From Oligosphaeraceae bacterium (GTDB lineage Bacteria > Verrucomicrobiota > Lentisphaeria > Oligosphaerales > Oligosphaeraceae): a DNA stretch of 6,973 nucleotides. The position numbers and the translations under genes were made by a program. The notes beneath the pieces were generated by a model. That model had not been told where the DNA came from, did no database searches, and saw only the letters and a list, made by a program, of their open reading frames with translations. Of this stretch, positions 1-5,348 are shown piece after piece. Where the stretch lies: positions 1 through 6,973 of the forward strand of contig JAAYYJ010000316.1 in NCBI GenBank assembly GCA_012515455.1, given 5' to 3'. Positions within the stretch are counted from its first letter, which is position 1. Every line of letters begins with the position of its first letter.

Positions 1-1
1 C

Positions 2-202
2 GAGGTACCGATTCTGGAAGGCCTACTGGGCTCCGGGATGGGCAAGGGCCCGGCACTCTCGCTGCTGCTGGCCGGCCCGGCGCTGTCTCTGCCCAGTATG
101 CTGGTTTTAAATGGCCTTATGGGCCCGAAGAAAACCGCCGTATTTGTCAGCCTGGTCATCGTCTTCTCCACCATTTTGGGCTTTGTCTACGGGAACATCT
201 GA
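2..202 (+). CDS. Permease, C-terminal fragment (DUF318/ArsP-like family)
   Basis: This is the last 66 residues of an integral membrane permease whose start lies upstream of the window. The frame opens at the window edge and stops with TGA at 200-202. The tail has two hydrophobic segments around a short basic turn (GPKK). It begins EVPILEGLLGSGMGKGPA and continues with AGPALSLPSM, signatures I associate with predicted permeases of the DUF318 type, which include the organoarsenical exporter ArsP and relatives found in arsenic clusters. It ends 38 nt before arsC on the same strand, so co-transcription is likely. An export role for trivalent arsenicals is inferred from family and context. With only the C-terminus visible, the subfamily and substrate cannot be decided; other DUF318 members have no known arsenic role. 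Confidence 0.75.
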   Translation, partial: EVPILEGLLGSGMGKGPALSLLLAGPALSLPSMLVLNGLMGPKKTAVFVSLVIVFSTILGFVYGNI

Positions 203-240
203 ATCCTGTTTTGATGCTAAGTCTACAGAAAGGCCGCAAA

Positions 241-678
241 ATGAGCGACACACGAGTAAGAATTCTTTTTCTTTGCACCGGCAACAGCTGCCGCAGCCAG
301 ATGGCAGAAGGCTGGGCGCGCGCGCTGAAATCCACAGAATTGGAGCCCTTTTCCGCTGGGATAGAAAAGCATGGCCTGAATCCGTATGCTGTGAGGGTAA
401 TGACTGAAGCCGGGGTGGATATCTCCGCTCAGCACTCGAAGCTGCTCCGGGAATTGGGCAACGCATCCTTCGATTACGTTGTCACGGTCTGCGGGCACGC
501 CCACGAGAGTTGTCCGGCTTTCGCCGGCCAAACCCAGGTCCTGCATGTCGGCTTCGATGACCCGCCAACCCTGGCCCGGGAATGCAGAACTGAAGCAGAG
601 AAGCTCGCCGTGTACCGCCGGGTCCGCGACGAAATCAAGGAATACGTGCAAACCCTCCCTGGAGCCTTGATAGAATGA
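241..678 (+). CDS. arsC: Arsenate reductase, thioredoxin-coupled (LMW phosphatase fold)
   Basis: This 145-residue cytoplasmic enzyme reduces arsenate to arsenite using reducing power from thioredoxin. The N-terminal beta strand VRILFLC leads into the P-loop C12-TGNSC-R18 (the CX5R catalytic loop) followed by SQMAEG. A second redox pair, C84 and C91 in VCGHAHESC, matches the cysteine relay of the pI258-type ArsC (there Cys82 and Cys89). The DDP at 106-108 supplies the general acid aspartate. Length is normal for the family. I chose the ATG at 241 because AGAAAGG lies at 228-234 just upstream and because the fold starts directly after it; TTG 211 and ATG 214 in the same frame would add a non-conserved leader. 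Its stop overlaps the start of the rhodanese gene (ATGA), so the two are translationally coupled. The arsenite product would leave through ACR3 downstream. Confidence 0.96.
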   Translation: MSDTRVRILFLCTGNSCRSQMAEGWARALKSTELEPFSAGIEKHGLNPYAVRVMTEAGVDISAQHSKLLRELGNASFDYVVTVCGHAHESCPAFAGQTQVLHVGFDDPPTLARECRTEAEKLAVYRRVRDEIKEYVQTLPGALIE

Positions 679-1070
679 TGAAAGCGCAAAACTTCTTCAG
701 CCGCTTCTGTAACCGCTTGGGGCAGTTGTTGTTGTCGGCTTTCTCACCGTCCGGCACGAACGGCTGCTCCGGCAGCGCGTTTTCGCCTGAGGAATTGTCC
801 AGAGGCGTAGTGGTCATTGATGTACGTACCTCCTCTGAATACTCAGAGGGGCATGTCGAGGGTGCGCTGCTGATGCCGTACAACCATATCACGAGCCTGA
901 TCCCGGCCCAAGTACCGGACAAGTGCACGCCGATCGCGGTCTATTGCCATCTGGGCGGCAGAGCGGCGATGGCCCGGCGCAGCCTGCGCAAGGCCGGCTA
1001 CGAACGGGTCGAGAATCTTCTCACCCCCCTGCGCACAGCCCGGAAATTGAACAAAGAACTTGTGAACTGA
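675..1070 (+). CDS. Single-domain rhodanese-like protein in ars operon
   Basis: This 131-residue protein contains one rhodanese domain at about residues 36-130. FSPEEL begins the fold, VVVIDVRTSSEYSEGHVEGA is the conserved first half, and the active-site loop is C91-HLGGR-A, with Cys91 as the predicted persulfide carrier. The loop is CHLGGR rather than the common CRSGxR, so it lacks the usual second-position arginine. About 35 residues precede the domain; a stretch LGQLLLSAF after several basic residues might be a weak signal sequence, but this is uncertain. The ATG at 675 overlaps the arsC TGA by 4 nt; an adjacent ATG at 678 is an equally possible start. Rhodaneses transfer sulfane sulfur to thiols. 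Its role beside arsC is not established; repair of oxidised cysteines, sulfur delivery or thioarsenic chemistry are possibilities, all inferred from context only. Confidence 0.88.
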   Translation: MMKAQNFFSRFCNRLGQLLLSAFSPSGTNGCSGSAFSPEELSRGVVVIDVRTSSEYSEGHVEGALLMPYNHITSLIPAQVPDKCTPIAVYCHLGGRAAMARRSLRKAGYERVENLLTPLRTARKLNKELVN

Positions 1071-1135
1071 CCCCGGCACCGGCGAACTGTCCCTCCGAAT
1101 CGTGACAGCATAATTCAAGAAAGGTGTTTCTGCCC

Positions 1136-2191
1136 ATGAAAGAGAATTGTCCCGGCATCAGTTTTTTTGAAAAATACCTCACGGCCTGGGTGGTGCTGTG
1201 CATGCTGGGAGGCATTGCCATCGGCCGCTACCTGCCCGGTATTCCCCGTTTCTTGAACCGTTTCGAATATTACCAGGTATCGGTACCGGTTGCCATTCTT
1301 ATCTGGCTGATGATCTACCCGATGATGATGAAGGTAGATTTCCAGAGCATCCGCGATGTGGGCAAGAATCCCCGCGGACTGTTTGTGACCTGGATCGTAA
1401 ACTGGCTGATAAAGCCCTTTACCATGTACGGTATCGCAGTACTGTTTTTCTTCGTGATCTTCAAGAAATGGATAACGCCGGAGCTGGCCCGTGATTATCT
1501 GGCCGGGGCGGTGCTGCTGGGTGCCGCTCCCTGCACCGCGATGGTCTTCGTCTGGAGCCATCTGACCAATGGCAACCCCGCCTACACGGTGGTACAGGTG
1601 GCCACCAACGACTTGATTATCCTGATTGCATTCATCCCTATTGTGAAATTCCTGCTGGGACTCTCCGATGTCGCGGTGCCCTGGAGCACCCTGATCCTGT
1701 CGGTGCTGCTCTTTGTGGTGATTCCATTGGCGGGAGGAGTGCTGACCCGGTTATGGCTGCTGAAGCACAAGGGTCAGGACTATTTCCAAAATCAGTTCCT
1801 GCCGAAATTCAATCACATCACCATGGTCGGACTGCTCCTTACACTGCTGATCATTTTCGCCTTCCAAGGACAGGTCATTGTCAGTAACCCCTTGCATATC
1901 CTGCTGATTTCCATCCCGCTCATCCTGCAGACATTCCTGATTTTCTTCATCGCCTATGCCACTTGCAGTTGCCTGGGAGTGTCTCATAAAATAGGCGCAC
2001 CGGCCGGGATGATCGGCGCTTCCAATTTTTTTGAGCTCTCGGTGGCGGTGGCAATTGCTGTGTTCGGCACCTCCTCCCCCGTGGCTCTGGCGACCATAGT
2101 CGGGGTGCTGGTCGAGGTCCCGGTGATGCTGCTTTTGGTCAGGATCGCCAACCGCACCACCGCCTGGTTCCCACCAGACCCAGCGCAATAA
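1136..2191 (+). CDS. acr3: ACR3-family arsenite efflux permease
   Basis: This 351-residue inner-membrane protein exports arsenite driven by the membrane potential or proton gradient. It is almost entirely hydrophobic, with about ten membrane segments, and starts with the FFEKYLTAW motif typical of the family. The two hallmark positions are present: Cys133 in GAAPCTAMVFVWS, the conserved thiol needed for arsenite transport in studied ACR3 proteins, and Glu300 in GASNFFELSVA in the late helix. MKVDF and NPRGLF (about 65-83) are also family signatures. I chose ATG 1136 over the in-frame GTG at 1124 because AAGAAAGG (1117-1124) would serve as its ribosome site and would overlap the GTG. The gene lies 65 nt after the rhodanese with no visible terminator, so it probably belongs to the same transcript. 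Bacterial databases often label this family arsB, although it is unrelated to the ArsB of the E. coli type. Confidence 0.96.
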   Translation: MKENCPGISFFEKYLTAWVVLCMLGGIAIGRYLPGIPRFLNRFEYYQVSVPVAILIWLMIYPMMMKVDFQSIRDVGKNPRGLFVTWIVNWLIKPFTMYGIAVLFFFVIFKKWITPELARDYLAGAVLLGAAPCTAMVFVWSHLTNGNPAYTVVQVATNDLIILIAFIPIVKFLLGLSDVAVPWSTLILSVLLFVVIPLAGGVLTRLWLLKHKGQDYFQNQFLPKFNHITMVGLLLTLLIIFAFQGQVIVSNPLHILLISIPLILQTFLIFFIAYATCSCLGVSHKIGAPAGMIGASNFFELSVAVAIAVFGTSSPVALATIVGVLVEVPVMLLLVRIANRTTAWFPPDPAQ

Positions 2192-2255
2192 CAGCCGAGC
2201 GGCCAGATCCCCCCAGAATGACTGACTCTGACAGGCCTCAGCACCAGCAGATTCT

Positions 2256-2315
2256 TTAGTATCCATCCGATTAATTGTTACAATTCAGATTTCCCGATTA
2301 TCAAAACCAAAGGAG
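2256..2315 (+). promoter_or_regulatory. Candidate internal promoter and strong RBS before arsE-like gene
   Basis: The 130-nt gap after acr3 is the longest in the arsenic block and turns AT-rich near its end. TGTTACAAT at 2276-2284 reads as an extended -10 element (TGn followed by TACAAT, 5 of 6 to consensus). A weak -35 match, TTAGTA, lies at 2256-2261 with a 17-nt spacer. A strong ribosome site, AAAGGAG, ends at 2315, six bases before the ATG at 2322. An internal promoter would let arsE-arsF-arsG be expressed apart from the arsC-acr3 part. I saw no convincing ArsR-type inverted repeat. The promoter call rests on consensus matching only; the ribosome site is clear. Confidence 0.4.
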
Positions 2316-2321
2316 AAGACC

Positions 2322-2981
2322 ATGAAAGTACAAATACTGGGCAGCGGCTGCGAAAAATGCCAGAAGTTATATGCGAATGTCGCGGCAGCGGCCAAAAACC
2401 TCGGCTTGCCGTGCGAACTTGAGAAAGTGACCGATATCAATAAAATCACCGCCATGGGTGTGATGATGACTCCTGCTCTGGCCATCGATGGCAACGTGGT
2501 CAGCATCGGCAAAGTCCTCTCGGAAAAAGAAGCCGCGGTATTTCTGAAACCCTCCGGCACCAGCAAAGCCGCCAGTGACCCGGAAAAAGATGCCGACCAG
2601 GAAGAAGGGCAGCACAGTTGCTGCTGCGGCAGCAGCGAAGATGAGCCCGGATCTAAAACCGCCTGCTGTTCTGACGACAAGGACAATACCGCCTCCGGAC
2701 AGGCACTGCTGCTGCGGCAGTACGGAAAAAGACGCCCCCCCGAAGGCGGACAGCTCATCCTGCTGCCGCGGCGGAAAAAAATTCCTGACCCTGCTGCTGC
2801 TGCTCTTCGTGGGCTTCAGCCTGGCAGCGCTGATCTCACGGGAATTCTGCGGCCAGTCAGGCTGCCCCTTGCTGGGCTCCTGCCCGACTGCTGCAGACTG
2901 CTCCACCGGCAGCTCCGCCGGGGTAGCGCAGGGCGACTTGGCCGCGGCTGCGCCTGTGACAGTGTATTATTTCCACAATAA
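2322..2981 (+). CDS. arsE: ArsE-like thioredoxin-fold protein with Cys-rich tail; frame broken before ArsF part
   Basis: Residues 1-78 form a small thioredoxin-fold domain of the MTH895/TM0996 type: MKVQILGSGC, redox motif C10-EKC-13, VTDINKI, then GVMMTP with the cis-proline at 51, ending FLKP. Such domains normally end near residue 78-80. Here the frame continues into a polar, acidic linker with C100-C101-C102-G and C115-C116. After about residue 120 the frame (open to 2981) reads LLLRQYGKRRPPEGG and stops resembling real protein, while the +1 frame takes over with another CCCG and the ArsF domain. I therefore read the true product as ArsE-linker-ArsF with a frame break between about 2670 and 2704, and residues past about 127 here as spurious. 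In the described arsEFG system of Shewanella, ArsE and ArsF together reduce nitro groups of aromatic arsenicals. The start ATG 2322 has a strong ribosome site. Confidence 0.8.
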   Translation: MKVQILGSGCEKCQKLYANVAAAAKNLGLPCELEKVTDINKITAMGVMMTPALAIDGNVVSIGKVLSEKEAAVFLKPSGTSKAASDPEKDADQEEGQHSCCCGSSEDEPGSKTACCSDDKDNTASGQALLLRQYGKRRPPEGGQLILLPRRKKIPDPAAAALRGLQPGSADLTGILRPVRLPLAGLLPDCCRLLHRQLRRGSAGRLGRGCACDSVLFPQ

Positions 2982-3312
2982 TATCCGTTGCCTGACCTGC
3001 AATAAGTTTGAGCGCCTGACCAAAGAAGTCCTTGAGACCAGTTTTGCTCCGCAGCTGGCCGCCGGCAGTCTGGTCTTCAAACCGGTCAATACCGACGCGA
3101 AAGAGAATGCGCATTTTGTGAAAACTTATGCTCTGACGAGCAAGAGCGTAGTGCTGCAGCGTGGCGACAAGCACGTCAATCTGGATCAGATCTGGACCAT
3201 TATCGGGCAATCTGATGCAGACTTCAAGAGCTACATCGCCAAAGGCATCACTGACTTCCTGGCCGATATCCCGAAAACGCAAGACGCGACCACGACCGCG
3301 ACCACCTGGTGA
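2575..3312 (+). CDS. arsF: ArsF-like nitroreductase-subunit protein, membrane anchored (second half of broken fusion)
   Basis: Only the part from about 2698 onward looks like real protein. It reads RHCCCGSTEKD, then SSSCCRGGKK, one membrane helix (2782-2838, FLTLLLLLFVGFSLAALIS), a second cysteine-rich stretch with four Cys (REFCGQSGCPLLGSC...DC), and a domain from about 2956 starting VTVYYFHNNIRCLTCNKFE. That last domain, with its CxxC pair (RCLTC) and later LVFKPVNTDAKENAHFVKTY, matches my memory of the ArsF family. Basic residues before the helix suggest N-terminus inside and the ArsF domain outside the membrane. The upstream in-frame codons give alanine and lysine runs with rare AGG codons, a shadow of the other frame. 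The start is unresolved: GTG 2575, ATG 2590 and ATG 2641 all lack a good ribosome site, which favours translation from the arsE start in an intact allele. The end coordinate is firm. Confidence 0.75.
   Translation: MTRKKMPTRKKGSTVAAAAAAKMSPDLKPPAVLTTRTIPPPDRHCCCGSTEKDAPPKADSSSCCRGGKKFLTLLLLLFVGFSLAALISREFCGQSGCPLLGSCPTAADCSTGSSAGVAQGDLAAAAPVTVYYFHNNIRCLTCNKFERLTKEVLETSFAPQLAAGSLVFKPVNTDAKENAHFVKTYALTSKSVVLQRGDKHVNLDQIWTIIGQSDADFKSYIAKGITDFLADIPKTQDATTTATTW
2619..2720 (+). repeat. Pair of 14-bp direct repeats encoding CCCG motifs, 88 nt apart
   Basis: TGCTGCTGCGGCAG occurs at 2619-2632 and again at 2707-2720. Each copy encodes CCCGS in its own reading frame. Each is followed by an acidic stretch and a second vicinal pair (CC at 2664-2669 and at 2761-2766), so the protein module CCCG-x12/14-CC is duplicated. 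The 88-nt offset is one more than a multiple of three, which matches the observed frame change between the two copies. Confidence 0.85.
2670..2706 (+). other. Reading-frame break inside the arsE-arsF fusion
   Basis: Coding character passes from the frame of ATG 2322 to the +1 frame within this stretch. Before it, the first frame gives TACCSDDKDN; after it, the second frame gives RHCCCGSTEKD. Neither frame has a stop here, so it is not a classical stop-linked recoding site, and no obvious slippery run is present. A one-base insertion or two-base deletion would explain it. It could be a real mutation, an assembly error, or part of a repeat-based switch. Confidence 0.65.
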
Positions 3313-3347
3313 TCTGCAACCCCTCACTTCGTGACCACTGAATCGAT

Positions 3348-4046
3348 ATGCACGAATACATTCTCGCGGCGGCGACCGCAGTCTGGCTGGGGGTGCTTTG
3401 CTCCATCAGCCCCTGCCCGCTAGCGGCCAACATCGCGGCCATCAGCTTCGTCTCCCGCAAGGTCGGCAAAGTCGGGCTGGTTCTGACCAGCGGGCTGTTG
3501 TATACTCTGGGGCGGGTTCTGGCGTATGCGGCCCTGGGGATTATCCTGGTCAGCGGGCTGACCGCGGCCCCAGAGCTCTCCCATAGCCTGCAGAAGTATA
3601 TGAATCTGCTGATGGGGCCGCTGCTGATTCTGGTGGCCATGGTGCTGCTGGGACTGCTGCAGGTCAATTTTTTCTCCGGAGGCCACGCAGGGGCAAAACT
3701 GCAGCAGCGGGTCGAAAAAATGGGCGTCTGGGGCTCTTTCCTGCTGGGGGTGATCTTCGCCTTGAGCTTCTGCCCGACCTCCGCAGCGCTGTTTTTCGGC
3801 AGCCTGCTGCCTCTGGCCATCAAGGTGAATTCCAGAGTGGCCTTGCCCGCACTGTTCGGCCTGGCGACCGGATTGCCGGTGCTGCTCTTTGCCTTCCTGC
3901 TCGCCTTCAGTGCCAACCAAGTGGGCCGCACCTACCATCTCCTGGCCAGATTCGAGCTCTGGGCCCAACGGATCACCGGGAGCATCTTCCTGCTGCTCGG
4001 TCTCTGGATGACCCTCACCATCACCATAGGTATAAAAATATGGTAG
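3348..4046 (+). CDS. arsG: ArsG-like aromatic arsenical efflux permease
   Basis: This 232-residue integral membrane protein has about six hydrophobic helices. It carries the duplicated cysteine-proline signature of the ArsG branch of the CcdA/DsbD-like transporters: C18-SISPC23-PLAANIAAISF near the N-terminus and SFC142-PTSAALFFGSLLPLA in the second half. In the described arsEFG operon, ArsG exports trivalent aromatic aminoarsenicals made by ArsE and ArsF; the substrate here is inferred from that and from the position 35 nt after the ArsF-like frame. The three Cys may coordinate As(III). The ATG at 3348 has only a poor upstream ribosome site, suggesting translational dependence on the preceding gene, but the protein starts at the family's usual point. 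A general sulfite-exporter or CcdA-like label is the alternative if the arsenic link is wrong. The C-terminus reaches into the AT-rich stretch before the terminator. Confidence 0.88.
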   Translation: MHEYILAAATAVWLGVLCSISPCPLAANIAAISFVSRKVGKVGLVLTSGLLYTLGRVLAYAALGIILVSGLTAAPELSHSLQKYMNLLMGPLLILVAMVLLGLLQVNFFSGGHAGAKLQQRVEKMGVWGSFLLGVIFALSFCPTSAALFFGSLLPLAIKVNSRVALPALFGLATGLPVLLFAFLLAFSANQVGRTYHLLARFELWAQRITGSIFLLLGLWMTLTITIGIKIW

Positions 4047-4059
4047 GCTATTAACCCTG

Positions 4060-4109
4060 GGTCTCAGGCAGGATGGGGTAAGACCCTGACTGAGACCGGT
4101 GTTCTTTTT
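4060..4109 (+). terminator. Intrinsic terminator of the arsenic block
   Basis: A perfect 8-bp stem, GGTCTCAG (4060-4067) with CTGAGACC (4090-4097), encloses an inner stem GGGT (4076-4079) with ACCC (4083-4086), extendable by two wobble pairs. A T-rich tail, TTCTTTTT, follows at 4102-4109. This is a rho-independent terminator for plus-strand transcripts. The tail reaches the pheA stop codon at 4109-4111. On the minus strand the hairpin lacks a good T run, so termination of the pheA transcript here would be weaker. Confidence 0.8.
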
Positions 4110-5248
4110 CAGACCTCGCTGTACCAGCCCAGGAAGGTGAAGTTTTCCAGCTCGGACTCCAGCTCGTCCAGCAGCCGCAGCACTGCCGCGGAGCGCTCCG
4201 GGGCGGCGATATCGAAATAGAAGCGGAATTCGAAATCGCTGCCCGGCATGGGGCGGCTCTCGAGTTTAAGCAGATTCAGGCCTAAGGCAGCGAATTTGGC
4301 GATCACCGAATACAGCGCCCCGGGGCGGTGCGGCAGGGAGAGCAGCAGGCTGATTCGCGTGGCTCCCGGGAAGATCATCAGGTCCTTGGCGATGCAGATG
4401 AAACGGGTGTAGTTGTTGGGGCTGTTCTGAACGTCATCACTGAGCACCGCCAGATTGTAGAGCTTCGCGCAGTTCTTGCTGGCAATCGCAGCAATATCCT
4501 TACGGTTCGATTCCACCACCATTTTCGCGGCCACAGCGGTGTTCTCCACCGAGGTGACCTTGATGGACGGGTGAGCATTCAGGAATTTCTCACACTGGCC
4601 CAGAGCCTGCTCGTGCGAGATGATCTCCTTGATATTCTCCAGCTTGGCTCCCGGCAGGGCCAAAAGCGCGTGGGCGATATGCAGCTTCAAGCTCCGCACC
4701 ACGTGAAATTTATGCTGCTGCATCAAATCATATACCGCCCCGACAGTGCCATAATTGCTGTTTTCCACCGGCAGGATGCCGTATTTGCACAACCCCTTCT
4801 CCACCGCCTGGGCGACACCGGAAAAACTGCGCACCCAGGTAATCTCCGGCAAGCCGAAACAGCGCTCGGCCGCGAATTCGGAATATGCGCCGTCGGTGCC
4901 CTGCACTGCCACGCTGGCCATATTCGGGAATTCTGCCGGGGTATCCGCGTAGGCTTTCTGGATCTGACTGGAGATGCCGCCATTGGGCTGCTTTAATTCG
5001 TGCTGGTAGGCCCGGCTGACATCGAAAAGCATTGCGTATAGCCGTTGAGTGTAGCCCGCCAGAGCCGGCCCCGCGGCCTTGGCCATGCGCACCAGTATCT
5101 CCCGCTCCCGGGCCGGGTCCCCCACCGGGAGGTGATTTTGCTGTTTATATTGCGCCACATCGTGGGCGACCTGCATCCGCTCGACGAAGAGCTTCAGCAT
5201 CGAATCATCTATGGCGTCAATCTTCGCCCGGCATTCATTGAGGTCCAT
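4109..5248 (-). CDS. pheA: Bifunctional chorismate mutase / prephenate dehydratase (P-protein)
   Basis: This 379-residue cytoplasmic enzyme converts chorismate to prephenate and then to phenylpyruvate, the committed steps to phenylalanine. Residues 1-88 are an AroQ-type chorismate mutase: R7, R24, K35, D44 and Q82 align with the E. coli active-site residues Arg11, Arg28, Lys39, Asp48 and Gln88. Residues about 112-290 are the dehydratase, with QGTDGAYSE, LPVENSNYGTVG, SHEQALGQC and the catalytic TRF motif at 281-283. Residues about 297-379 are an ACT domain with RPGALYSVIAKF and LESRP (329-333), the usual phenylalanine-sensing site, so feedback inhibition is expected. The ATG has AGGAAGG eight bases upstream. 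It is the last gene of the aroB-aroA-pheA run, 100 nt after aroA. All key residues appear present and the length is normal. Confidence 0.96.
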   Translation of the reverse strand: MDLNECRAKIDAIDDSMLKLFVERMQVAHDVAQYKQQNHLPVGDPAREREILVRMAKAAGPALAGYTQRLYAMLFDVSRAYQHELKQPNGGISSQIQKAYADTPAEFPNMASVAVQGTDGAYSEFAAERCFGLPEITWVRSFSGVAQAVEKGLCKYGILPVENSNYGTVGAVYDLMQQHKFHVVRSLKLHIAHALLALPGAKLENIKEIISHEQALGQCEKFLNAHPSIKVTSVENTAVAAKMVVESNRKDIAAIASKNCAKLYNLAVLSDDVQNSPNNYTRFICIAKDLMIFPGATRISLLLSLPHRPGALYSVIAKFAALGLNLLKLESRPMPGSDFEFRFYFDIAAPERSAAVLRLLDELESELENFTFLGWYSEV

Positions 5249-5310
5249 CTGCTTTACCTTCCTGGTTGATTGTTGCTCTCGGAATGAAAAAAATAGAGTA
5301 AGAAATTATT

Positions 5311-5348
5311 CTGCTGCTCTGCTGCTCTGCTGCTCTGCTGCTCTGCTG
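5311..5348. repeat. Tandem octamer repeat between aroA and pheA
   Basis: Four uninterrupted copies of an 8-bp unit (CTGCTCTG on the plus strand) with flanking partial copies fill the 38 bases directly after the aroA stop codon. On the transcribed minus strand it reads as CAGCAGAG units. The rest of the 100-nt aroA-pheA gap is AT-rich and includes a run of seven T on the minus strand (5287-5293), with the pheA ribosome site near 5257-5263. No stable hairpin or clear promoter was seen in the gap. Confidence 0.9.

Noticed and set aside
2221..2250. Terminator after acr3
   Set aside because: Only a 4-bp stem (CTGA with TCAG) can form and no T run follows.
2575..2700. GTG 2575 or ATG 2641 as a genuine start of a separate ArsF gene
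   Set aside because: The translated stretch is alanine and lysine runs with rare AGG codons, a frame shadow of the ArsE linker, and no ribosome site is correctly spaced. I kept the open frame as an entry but state that only the part from about 2698 looks real.
2670..2706. Programmed ribosomal frameshift between the ArsE and ArsF parts
   Set aside because: No slippery heptamer, in-frame stop, internal Shine-Dalgarno stimulator or downstream hairpin was recognised; an indel is simpler.
2735..2781. C7 (2735-2741) and A7 (2775-2781) runs as the frameshift site
   Set aside because: The second CCCG motif at 2707 is already in the downstream frame, so the shift must lie before these homopolymers.
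5311..5348. CRISPR array
   Set aside because: The units are 8 bp in direct tandem with no spacers and no cas genes are nearby.
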